Source: Auanema rhodensis | Taxonomy: Eukaryota > Nematoda > Chromadorea > Rhabditida > Rhabditidae | Length of the DNA stretch: 64,000 nucleotides | Assembly: GCA_964057225.1 (NCBI GenBank) | Contig: OZ059897.1 | Span: 496,001-560,000, forward strand | Direction: 5' to 3' | Shown: piece after piece, positions 26,693-36,000 of the stretch | How the letters are laid out: each line of letters begins with the position of its first letter | Numbering within the stretch: position 1 is the first letter of the stretch | The notes under the pieces: generated by a model | What the model was told of the DNA's origin: nothing | The model's input: the letters and a program-made list of their open reading frames with translations, nothing else | Database searches by the model: none | Position numbers and translations under genes: made by a program

Positions 26693-27312
26693 GAAAACAT
26701 AAAAAAATTTTAACAAATACCAAGAAGAATGAGAAAATTATCAAGAGATATATAACGTACTATAGAGTATCAGTAAACATTTTAAATATAAACAGGTTTC
26801 CAAAAAAGTTATAACAAGTCATGATAAAATCAAGTATTAAAAGCAAAGAAGAAGTATCAAGAAGTATTTTCAGTAAGAAAACATGAAGAATTTTTAAAGA
26901 ATACAAAGTAGAATGAGAAAATTTTCAGGAGATGTACAGAGTATACTAGAGTAAACTATTATTTATTTCATGAGCAGGATACGAAAGAAAGTTATATCAT
27001 GTCATGGTAAAATCAAGTATTAAAAACAAAGAAAAAGTGTTAAGAAGCATTTTGTTTTGGAAAATTTCTACAAATACAAATAAGAACAAACAATTATCAA
27101 GAGATGTACAAATTATACTACAGTATATAATTATTCATTCCATGAACAGGATACAAAAGAAAGTTATATCAAGTCATTGTAAAATCAAATAATAAAAGCA
27201 AATAAGAAATATCAAGAAGCACTTTCAATAAGAAAATGTGAAGAATTTTCAAGAAATATAAATAAGATCAAACAATTATCAGGAGATGTATAGAGTATAC
27301 TAGAGTAAATAA
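26649..27312 (+). repeat. Satellite A, right-hand + segment, degenerate edge units
   Basis: About 3.5 units of satellite A run in + orientation, increasingly diverged. Changes include 'aaaaaaattttaac' for the usual 'gaagaaattttaac', a truncated 'gttttggaaaatttctac' unit near 27053, and 'atgtgaagaattttc' near 27236. The last recognisable repeat word is 'gtatactagagtaaat' ending near 27310. Decay of units toward the array edge is typical of satellites, where exchange is less efficient at the flank. Confidence 0.93.
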
Positions 27313-27394
27313 ACCACGCCCACATTCCTAACGTCAATGAAAGCCGAACTGTACAAATGCTAATATATTAACTAGTTAGCTAAATCTCTCAATA

Positions 27395-27475
27395 TATACA
27401 TTATGTTTATATATATAAGTATAAATATGAAAAAAAAAAGAGAAAAAATAAAAATTTAAAAAAATACAACACTAA
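27395..27475. repeat. Low-complexity A+T stretch with TA runs and poly-A tracts
   Basis: Here 'tatatatataag'-like runs are followed by a tract of nine or more A and by 'gagaaaaaataaaaattta'. Nothing else is visible in it. It may be a decayed poly-A tail or simply A+T-rich intergenic DNA. Confidence 0.7.
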
Positions 27476-27571
27476 GAATATTCAAATTTTCAAAATAGCA
27501 TAAGCAAGCAATGAAAATCTAAACAATCATATCATTTTAAAAAAAAGAAAGAGCGGTTGTAGTCAGCATCA

Positions 27572-27595
27572 TTACTTCAACTTCTAATCAACAAC
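27572..27595 (+). repeat. 24-bp inverted repeat, left copy
   Basis: The arm begins 'ttacttcaacttctaatc' and ends 'aacaac'. Its exact reverse complement lies at 28141-28164, so the two arms enclose 545 bp. Identity stops sharply at both ends: the left copy continues 'aagcacatag', while the right copy read on the minus strand continues 'ccaacggccc'. It is not part of either satellite. Confidence 0.88.
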
Positions 27596-27638
27596 AAGCA
27601 CATAGCACAGATAAGTCAATCACTATTTTATTATTCAA

Positions 27639-27683
27639 TCATATAAATTCAAGACCTTTTCCTCCTTTACCACGTTCAGACAT
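27639..27683 (-). pseudogene. Histone H4, 5' fragment (truncated relic)
   Basis: Reading down from the ATG at 27683 on the minus strand gives MSERGKGGKGLEFI and then a TGA stop at 27641-27639. The first 11 residues match the near-invariant animal histone H4 amino terminus at 10 positions, with Glu in place of Gly at residue 3. Homology ends after codon 11, just where H4 should continue with Gly-Lys-Gly-Gly. The expected 103-residue protein is absent, so the gene is broken by a rearrangement or deletion at about 27650. H2A also begins Ser-Gly-Arg-Gly-Lys, but the Lys-Gly-Leu at residues 9-11 fits H4 better. The start has A at -3 ('gatcagcATG'). In a working nucleosome H4 pairs with H3; this relic cannot make a histone. 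The match is short, but the upstream promoter boxes and the nearby histone-type hairpin on the same strand support the call. Confidence 0.8.
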
Positions 27684-27725
27684 GCTGATCAAGCTGTGTG
27701 TTGAATAGTAACCCTAGCATCTCCG

Positions 27726-27732
27726 TTCTATA
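27726..27732 (-). promoter_or_regulatory. TATA-like box of the H4 relic
   Basis: The minus strand reads 'tatagaa', ending 42 nt before the H4 ATG. A start site about 30 nt downstream would give a very short leader of roughly 10-20 nt, compatible with the short leaders of replication-dependent histone genes. Spacing to the CCAAT box upstream is about 54 bp. Confidence 0.5.
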
Positions 27733-27785
27733 CTAGTGCTGTAGAGGTCACCGCGCAAAAACCCATTGTAATCGCCACCAAGCAT

Positions 27786-27790
27786 ATTGG
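27786..27790 (-). promoter_or_regulatory. CCAAT box upstream of the H4 relic
   Basis: The minus strand reads 'gcgCCAATatgc', about 54 bp upstream of the TATA-like element and about 103 bp upstream of the H4 start. This is the usual place for a CCAAT element in a histone promoter. The local sequence, with 'gcgcggtgacc' between the boxes, is clearly richer in G+C than the surrounding spacer. Confidence 0.5.
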
Positions 27791-27834
27791 CGCTTAATTT
27801 TGCCGCTCAATTCTAGAAATGTATATTTAAATTT

Positions 27835-27842
27835 TATATAAA
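27835..27842 (+). promoter_or_regulatory. Possible divergent TATA element (TATATAAA)
   Basis: The + strand reads TATATAAA about 45 bp beyond the CCAAT box, pointing away from the H4 relic. H3/H4 pairs in some animals are divergently transcribed from a shared promoter, so this could be the mate's box. No H3 coding sequence follows: the first ATG, at 27897, is immediately followed by TGA. In A+T-rich DNA this motif can also occur by chance. Confidence 0.22.
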
Positions 27843-27865
27843 CGATAAGAATAACATAAACAACT

Positions 27866-27883
27866 GTTTATTTGCGAATAAAC
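27866..27883. repeat. Perfect 7-bp-stem hairpin
   Basis: The sequence gtttatt-tgcg-aataaac is a perfect stem with a 4-nt loop. It lacks the GG...CC ends of a histone 3' hairpin. Role unknown; it may be incidental. Confidence 0.55.
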
Positions 27884-28119
27884 GTGGAATAGAAACATGT
27901 GAGGCATTAGATATGATCACTGTTGTTGTTATCAACATGAAAGCATAATTAATGAAATTCATAAAAAAAAATAGAGATGGATATGGAGTATCAAAGATAG
28001 GGATTCTCCTTTACATAACAGCGAAACATATCATATCAATTATCATTACATAGCAAAAAAAGACAAGACAGACACAGTATTATATTATAAATCATTATGA
28101 ATACATCAAATTTAAATGT

Positions 28120-28135
28120 GGCCCTAAAGAGGGCC
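28120..28135 (-). promoter_or_regulatory. Histone-type mRNA 3' stem-loop
   Basis: On the minus strand the sequence is GGCCCT-CTTT-AGGGCC, a perfect 6-bp stem with a 4-nt loop. It is preceded by the C/A-rich 'aacaacccaac' and followed by 'ACA'. This matches the design of the animal replication-dependent histone 3' end (stem of 6, loop of 4, upstream CCAA-like flank, cleavage a few bases after the stem after a CA), which is bound by stem-loop binding protein and processed with U7 snRNP. The first loop base is C where U is usual. I see no clear purine-rich U7 element downstream. It lies 437 bp upstream of the H4 relic start on the same strand, so it would end a different histone gene whose body is missing: satellite B begins only about 28 bp upstream of the stem. 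Confidence 0.6.
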
Positions 28136-28140
28136 GTTGG

Positions 28141-28164
28141 GTTGTTGATTAGAAGTTGAAGTAA
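28141..28164 (-). repeat. 24-bp inverted repeat, right copy, touching satellite B
   Basis: This is the exact reverse complement of 27572-27595. It ends in the first bases of satellite B; the last 2 bases may be counted in either. On the minus strand it immediately precedes the histone-type hairpin, so it may be 3' untranslated sequence of the lost histone gene. Confidence 0.88.
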
Positions 28165-28280
28165 ATCTGATAACACAGATCGACGCAGCTTAAAAATCCG
28201 CATCGAATGCACTATACTACATGGAGAAACGCTCAATACAAAAATTAGTTATGATCGTTTGAAAAATGATGCATTAGTGT

Positions 28281-28308
28281 ATGTTGAGTTTCCATGTACA
28301 CTCAACAT
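28281..28308. repeat. Dyad 1 of satellite B monomer (9-bp stem, 10-nt loop), representative copy
   Basis: The sequence atgttgagt-ttccatgtac-actcaacat is a perfect 9-bp inverted repeat. The same hairpin is present in nearly all proximal units. In many central units and most distal units the right arm reads 'actcaaaat', which breaks one pair near the base of the stem. Confidence 0.85.
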
Positions 28309-28458
28309 TGCTTCCAAAAACATTTTGACAAAAAGTTTCCCGAAAAATTACAAAATAATTTAGCAAAAAGTAGATGTTTTTAGATTCCTTTTTTCAAGGC
28401 AAAAACGATGGACAATGTTATTCAACGAAAAAATTAATTCTTCAGGGTGAAAATCGAG

Positions 28459-28480
28459 GATATAAGTGTGAACTTATATC
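28459..28480. repeat. Dyad 2 of satellite B monomer (9-bp stem, 4-nt loop), representative copy
   Basis: The sequence gatataagt-gtga-acttatatc is a perfect 9-bp stem with a tight loop. It recurs in almost every unit. In some central units the left arm is 'gatataggt' and the right arm is unchanged, which weakens one pair. Confidence 0.85.
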
Positions 28481-28864
28481 AGTTGATATCTCGGTGCATT
28501 TTTAAGCTAGCGCAAATCTGATAACACAGATCGACGCAGCTTAAAAGTCCGCATCGAATGCACTATACTACATTAAAAAAAGCTTAATTCAAAAATTAGT
28601 TATGATCGTTTGAAAAATGATGCATTAGTGTATGTTGAGTTTCCATGTACACTCAACATTGCTTCCAAAAACATTTTGACAAAAATTTTTTCGAAACATT
28701 TCAAAATAATTTAGCGAAAAGTAGATGTTTTTAGATTCCTTTTTTCGAGGCAAAAACGATAGACAATGTTATTCAACGAAAAAATTAATTCTTCAGGGTG
28801 AAAATCGAGGATATAAGTGTGAACTTATATCAGTTGATATCTCGGTGCATTTTTAAGCTAGCGC

Positions 28865-31800
28865 AAATCTGATAACACAGATCGACGCAGCTTAAAAGTC
28901 CGCATCGAATGCATTATACTACATGGAGAAACGCTCATCACAAAAATTAGTTATGATCGTTTGAAAAATGATGCATTAGTGTATGTTGAGTTTCCATGTG
29001 CACTCAACATTGCTTCCAAAAACATTTTGACAAAATTTTTTCGAAAAATTTCAAAATAATTTCGCAAAAAGTAGATGTTTTTAGATTCCTTTTTTTGAGG
29101 CAAAAACGATGGACAATGTTATTCAACGAAAAAATTAATTCTTCAGGGTGAAAATCGAGGATATAAGTGTGAACTTATATCAGTTAATATCTCGGTGCAT
29201 TTTTAAGCTAGCGCAAATCTGATAACACAGATCGACGCAGCTTAAAAATCCGCATCGAATGCACTATATTACATTGAGGAAAGCTTAATACAAAAATTAG
29301 TTATGATCGTTTGAAAAATGATGCATTAGTGTATGTTGAGTTTCCATGTACACTCAACATTGCTTCCAAAAACATTTTGACAAAAATTTTTTCAAAAATT
29401 TCAAAATAATTTAGCAAAAAGTAGATGTTTTTAGATTCCTTTTTTCAAGGCAAAAACGATGGACAATGTTATTCAACGAAAAAATTAATTCTTCAGGGTG
29501 AAAATCGAGGATATAAGTGTGAACTTATATCAGTTGATATCTCGGTGCATTTTTAAGCTAGCGCAAATCTGATAACATAGATCGACGCAGCTTAAAAATC
29601 CGCATCGAATGCACTATACTACATGGAGAAACGCTCATCGCAAAAATTAGTTATGATCGTTTGAAAAATGATGCATTAGTGTATGTTGAGTTTCCATGTA
29701 CACTCAACATTGCTTCCAAAAACATTTTGACAAAAATTTTTTCGAAAAATTTCAAAATAATTTAGCAAAAAGTAGATGTTTTTAGATTCCTTTTTTCAAG
29801 GCAAAAACGATGGACAATGTTATCCAACGAAAAAATTAATTCTTCAGGGTGAAAATCGAGGATATAAGTGTGAACTTATATCAGTTGATATCTCGGTGCA
29901 TTTTTAAGCTAGCGCAAATCTGATAACACCGATCGACGCAGCTTAAAAGTCCGCATCGAATGCACTATACTACATGGAGAAACGCTCATCGCAAAAATTA
30001 GTTATGATCGTTTGAAAAATGATGCATTAGTGTATGTTGAGTTTCCATGTACACTCAACATTGCTTCCAAAAACATTTTGACAAAAATTTTTTCGAAACA
30101 TTTCAAAATAATTTAGCAAAAAGTAGATGTTTTTAGATTCTTTTTTCAAGGCAAAAACGATGGACAATGTTATCCAACGAAAAAATTAATTCTTCAGGGT
30201 GAAAATCGAGGATATAAGTGTGAACTTATATCAGTTGATATCTCGGTGCATTTTTAAGCTAGCGCAAATCTGATAACACAGATCGACGCAGCTTAAAAGT
30301 CCGCATCGAATGCACTATACTACATTAAGAAAAGCTTAATACAAAAATTAGTTATGATCGTTTGAAAAATGATGCATTAGTGTATGTTGAGTTTCCATGT
30401 ACACTCAACATTGCTTCCAAAAACATTTTGACAAAAATTTTTTCGAAACATTTCAAAATAATTTAGCAAAAAGTAGATGTTTTTAGATTCCTTTTTTCAA
30501 GGCAAAAACGATGGACAATGTTATCCAACGAAAAAATTAATTCTTCAGGGTGAAAATCGAGGATATAAGTGTGAACTTATATCAGTTGATATCTCGGTGC
30601 ATTTTTAAGCTAGCGCAAATCTGATAACACAGATCGACGCAGCTTAAAAGTCCGCATCGAATGCACTATACTACATTAAGAAAAGCTTAATACAAAAATT
30701 AGTTATGATCGTTTGAAAAATGATGCATTAGTGTATGTTGAGTTTCCATGTACACTCAACATTGCTTCCAAAAACATTTTGACAAAAATTTTTTCGAAAC
30801 ATTTCAAAATAATTTAGCGAAAAGTAGATGTTTTTAGATTCCTTTTTTCGAGGCAAAAACGATAGACAATGTTATTCAACGAAAAAATTAATTCTTCAGG
30901 GTGAAAATCGAGGATATAAGTGTGAACTTATATCAGTTGATATCTCGGTGCATTTTTAAGCTAGCGCAAATCTGATAACACAGATCGACGCAGCTTAAAA
31001 GTCCGCATCGAATGCATTATACTACATGGAGAAACGCTCATCACAAAAATTAGTTATGATCGTTTGAAAAATGATGCATTAGTGTATGTTGAGTTTCCAT
31101 GTACACTCAACATTGCTTCCAAAAACATTTTGACAAAATTTTTTCGAAAAATTTCAAAATAATTTCGCAAAAAGTAGATGTTTTTAGATTCCTTTTTTTG
31201 AGGCAAAAACGATCGACAATGTTATTCAACGAAAAAATTAATTCTTCAGGGTGAAAATCGAGGATATAAGTGTGAACTTATATCAGTTAATATCTCGGTG
31301 CATTTTTAAGCTAGCGCAAATCTGATAACACAGATCGACGCAGCTTAAAAATCCGCATCGAATGCACTATATTACATTGAGGAAAGCTTAATACAAAAAT
31401 TAGTTATGATCGTTTGAAAAATGATGCATTAGTGTATGTTGAGTTTCCATGTACACTCAACATTGCTTCCAAAAACATTTTGACAAAAATTTTTTCAAAA
31501 ATTTCAAAATAATTTAGCAAAAAGTAGATGTTTTTAGATTCCTTTTTTCAAGGCAAAAACGATGGACAATGTTATTCAACGAAAAAATTAATTCTTCAGG
31601 GTGAAAATCGAGGATATAAGTGTGAACTTATATCAGTTGATATCTCGGTGCATTTTTAAGCTAGCGCAAATCTGATAACATAGATCGACGCAGCTTAAAA
31701 ATCCGCATCGAATGCACTATACTACATGGAGAAACGCTCATCGCAAAAATTAGTTATGATCGTTTGAAAAATGATGCATTAGTGTATGTTGAGTTTCCAT

Positions 31801-33070
31801 GTACACTCAACATTGCTTCCAAAAACATTTTGACAAAAATTTTTTCGAAAAATTTCAAAATAATTTAGCAAAAAGTAGATGTTTTTAGATTCCTTTTTTC
31901 AAGGCAAAAACGATGGACAATGTTATCCAACGAAAAAATTAATTCTTCAGGGTGAAAATCGAGGATATAAGTGTGAACTTATATCAGTTGATATCTCGGT
32001 GCATTTTTAAGCTAGCGCAAATCTGATAACACAGATCGACGCAGCTTAAAAGTCCGCATCGAATGCACTATACTACATGGAGAAACGCTCATCGCAAAAA
32101 TTAGTTATGATCGTTTGAAAAATGATGCATTAGTGTATGTTGAGTTTCCATGTACACTCAACATTGCTTCCAAAAACATTTTGACAAAAATTTTTTCGAA
32201 ACATTTCAAAATAATTTAGCAAAAAGTAGATGTTTTTAGATTCTTTTTTCAAGGCAAAAACGATGGACAATGTTATCCAACGAAAAAATTAATTCTTCAG
32301 GGTGAAAATCGAGGATATAAGTGTGAACTTATATCAGTTGATATCTCGGTGCATTTTTAAGCTAGCGCAAATCTGATAACACAGATCGACGCAGCTTAAA
32401 AGTCCGCATCGAATGCACTATACTACATTAAGAAAAGCTTAATACAAAAATTAGTTATGATCGTTTGAAAAATGATGCATTAGTGTATGTTGAGTTTCCA
32501 TGTACACTCAACATTGCTTCCAAAAACATTTTGACAAAAATTTTTTCGAAACATTTCAAAATAATTTAGCAAAAAGTAGATGTTTTTAGATTCCTTTTTT
32601 CAAGGCAAAAACGATGGACAATGTTATCCAACGAAAAAATTAATTCTTCAGGGTGAAAATCGAGGATATAAGTGTGAACTTATATCAGTTGATATCTCGG
32701 TGCATTTTTAAGCTAGCGCAAATCTGATAACACAGATCGACGCAGCTTAAAAGTCCGCATCGAATGCACTATACTACATTAAGAAAAGCTTAATACAAAA
32801 ATTAGTTATGATCGTTTGAAAAATGATGCATTAGTGTATGTTGAGTTTCCATGTACACTCAACATTGCTTCCAAAAACATTTTGACAAAAATTTTTTCGA
32901 AACATTTCAAAATAATTTAGCGAAAAGTAGATGTTTTTAGATTCCTTTTTTCGAGGCAAAAACGATAGACAATGTTATTCAACGAAAAAATTAATTCTTC
33001 AGGGTGAAAATCGAGGATATAAGTGTGAACTTATATCAGTTGATATCTCGGTGCATTTTTAAGCTAGCGC
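28865..33070 (+). repeat. Satellite B proximal 6-mer higher-order repeat, about 2103 bp, two copies
   Basis: Rare markers recur 2103 bp apart. 'aacatagatcg' lies at 29574 and 31677. The single-base-deleted 'agattcttttttcaagg' lies near 30135 and 32238. The variant 'aacgctcatcacaaaaatt' lies near 28932 and 31034. The six units differ from each other more than corresponding units differ between the two copies. A later partial copy of the deleted-C unit appears near 35393. Confidence 0.85.
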
Positions 33071-36000
33071 AAATCTGATAACACAGATCGACGCAGCTTA
33101 AAAGTCCGCATCGAATGCATTATACTACATGGAGAAACGCTCATCACAAAAATTAGTTATGATCGTTTGAAAAATGATGCATTAGTGTATGTTGAGTTTC
33201 CATGTACACTCAACATTGCTTCCAAAAACATTTTGACAAAAATTTTTTCGAAAAATTTCAAAATAATTTAGCAAAAAGTAGATGTTTTTAGATTCCTTTT
33301 TTCAAGGCAAAAACGATGGACAATGTTATCCAACGAAAAAATTAATTCTTCAGGGTGAAAATCGAGGATATAAGTGTGAACTTATATCAGTTGATATCTC
33401 GGTGCATTTTTAAGCTAGCGCAAATCTGATAACACAGATCGACGCAGCTTAAAAGTCCGCATCGAATGCATTATACTACATGGAGAAACGCTCATCACAA
33501 AAATTAGTTATGATCGTTTGAAAAATGATGCATTAGTGTATGTTGAGTTTCCATGTACACTCAACATTGCTTCCAAAAACATTTTGACAAAAATTTTTTC
33601 GAAAAATTTCAAAATAATTTTGCAAAAAGTAGATGTTTTTAGATTCCTTTTTTCAAGGCAAAAACGATGGACAATGTTATCCAACGAAAAAATTAATTCT
33701 TCAGGGTGAAAATCGAGGATATAAGTGTGAACTTATATCAGTTGATATCTCGGTGCATTTTTAAGCTAGCGCAAATCTGATAACACAGATCGACGCAGCT
33801 TAAAAGTCCGCATCGAATGCATTATACTACATGGAGAAACGCTCATCACAAAAATTAGTTATGATCGTTTGAAAAATGATGCATTAGTGCATGTTGAGTT
33901 TCCATGTACACTCAACATTGCTTCCAAAAACATTTTGACAAAATTTTTTCGAAAAATTTCAAAATAATTTCGCAAAAAGTAGATGTTTTTAGATTCCTTT
34001 TTTTGAGGCAAAAACGATGGACAATGTTATTCAACGAAAAAATTAATTTTTCAGGGTGAAAATCGAGGATATAAGTGTGAACTTATATCAGTTAATATCT
34101 CGGTGCATTTTTAAGCTAGCGCACATCTGATAACACAGATCGACGCAGCTTAAAAATCCGCATCGAATGCACTATATTACATTGAGGAAAGCTTAATACA
34201 AAAATTAGTTATGATCGTTTGAAAAATGATGCATTAGTGTATGTTGAGTTTCCATGTACACTCAACATTGCTTCCAAAAACATTTTGACAAAATTTTTTC
34301 GAAAAATTTCAAAATAATTTCGCAAAAAGTAGATGTTTTTAGATTCCTTTTTTTGAGGCAAAAACGATGGACAATGTTATTCAACGAAAAAATTAATTCT
34401 TCAGGGTGAAAATCGAGGATATAAGTGTGAACTTATATCAGTTAATATCTCGGTGCATTTTTAAGCTAGCGCAAATCTGATAACACAGATCGACGCAGCT
34501 TAAAAATCCGCATCGAATGCACTATATTACATTAAGAAAAGCTTAATTCAAAAATTAGTTATGATCGTTTGAAAAATGATGCATTAGTGTATGTTGAGTT
34601 TCCATGTACACTCAACATTGCTTCCAAAAACATTTTGACAAAAATTTTTTCGAAAAATTTCAAAATAATTTAGCAAAAAGTAGATGTTTTTAGATTCCTT
34701 TTTTCAAGGCAAAAACGATGGACAATGTTATCCAACGAAAAAATTAATTCTTCAGGGTGAAAATCGAGGATATAAGTGTGAACTTATATCAGTTGATATC
34801 TCGGTGCATTTTTAAGCTAGCGCAAATCTGATAACACAGATCGACGCAGCTTAAAAGTCCGCATCGAATGCATTATACTACATGGAGAAACGCTCATCAC
34901 AAAAATTAGTTATGATCGTTTGAAAAATGATGCATTAGTGTATGTTGAGTTTCCATGTACACTCAACATTGCTTCCAAAAACATTTTGACAAAAATTTTT
35001 TCGAAAAATTTCAAAATAATTTAGCAAAAAGTAGATGTTTTTAGATTCCTTTTTTCAAGGCAAAAACGATGGACAATGTTATCCAACGAAAAAATTAATT
35101 CTTCAGGGTGAAAATCGAGGATATAAGTGTGAACTTATATCAGTTGATATCTCGGTGCATTTTTAAGCTAGCGCAAATCTGATAACACAGATCGACGCAG
35201 CTTAAAAGTCCGCATCGAATGCACTATACTACATGGAGAAACGCTCATCGCAAAAATTAGTTATGATCGTTTGAAAAATGATGCATTAGTGTATGTTGAG
35301 TTTCCATGTACACTCAACATTGCTTCCAAAAACATTTTGACAAAAATTTTTTCGAAACATTTCAAAATAATTTAGCAAAAAGTAGATGTTTTTAGATTCT
35401 TTTTTCAAGGAAAAAACGATGGACAATGTTATCCAACGAAAAAATTAATTCTTCAGGGTGAAAATCGAGGATATAAGTGTGAACTTATATCAGTTGATAT
35501 CTCGGTGCATTTTTAAGCTAGCGCAAATCTGATAACACAGATCGACGCAGCTTAAAAGTCCGCATCGAATGCACTATACTACATTAAGAAAAGCTTAATA
35601 CAAAAATTAGTTATGATCGTTTGAAAAATGATGCATTAGTGTATGTTGAGTTTCCATGTACACTCAACATTGCTTCCAAAAACATTTTGACAAAAATTTT
35701 TTCGAAACATTTCAAAATAATTTAGCAAAAAGTAGATGTTTTTAGATTCCTTTTTTCAAGGCAAAAACGATGGACAATGTTATCCAACGAAAAAATTAAT
35801 TCTTCAGGGTGAAAATCGAGGATATAAGTGTGAACTTATATCAGTTGATATCTCGGTGCATTTTTAAGCTAGCGCAAATCTGATAACACAGATCGACGCA
35901 GCTTAAAAGTCCGCATCGAATGCACTATACTACATTAAGAAAAGCTTAATACAAAAATTAGTTATGATCGTTTGAAAAATGATGCATTAGTGTATGTTGA

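Larger units (their letters stand above)
27313..28162. other. Non-repetitive spacer between the two satellites, carrying histone-locus remnants
   Basis: This is the only complex sequence in the window. It starts abruptly at 'aaaccacgcccacattcc' and ends where satellite B begins ('aaatctgataacacag'). It holds an H4 5' fragment with promoter-like boxes, a histone-type 3' hairpin and a 24-bp inverted repeat, all annotated separately. The rest (27313-27394, 27476-27571, 27884-28119) shows no recognisable gene or RNA. The minus-strand frame at 28036-28236 straddles the spacer/satellite boundary and reads through the hairpin, so I do not call it a gene. Confidence 0.9.

Noticed and set aside
26316-26814. 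Two longer frames (115 codons on -, 77 codons on +) around the polarity switch
   Set aside because: They arise from type I units, whose 183-bp length keeps the frame, and from the fold-back junction itself. Their translations are the same repeat words.
27313-28162. tRNA, snRNA or 5S gene in the spacer
   Set aside because: I found no paired A and B boxes, no cloverleaf and no recognisable snRNA or 5S words. The G+C-richer patch at 27721-27810 is better explained as the H4 promoter.
27313-28164. The spacer as a transposon with 24-bp terminal inverted repeats
   Set aside because: No target-site duplication is visible outside the arms, the right arm abuts a satellite unit, and the interior has histone remnants and no transposase. 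Kept as a finding, not as a mobile element.
28036-28236. 66-codon minus-strand frame crossing the spacer/satellite B boundary
   Set aside because: It combines satellite sequence, the 24-bp repeat and the hairpin. It does not resemble a histone or other known protein.
28350-28700. CENP-B-box-like motif around 'tttcgaaaaatttc' in satellite B
   Set aside because: Only the TTCGNNNNA half matches. The required CGGG part is replaced by A+T-rich bases in all units I read.
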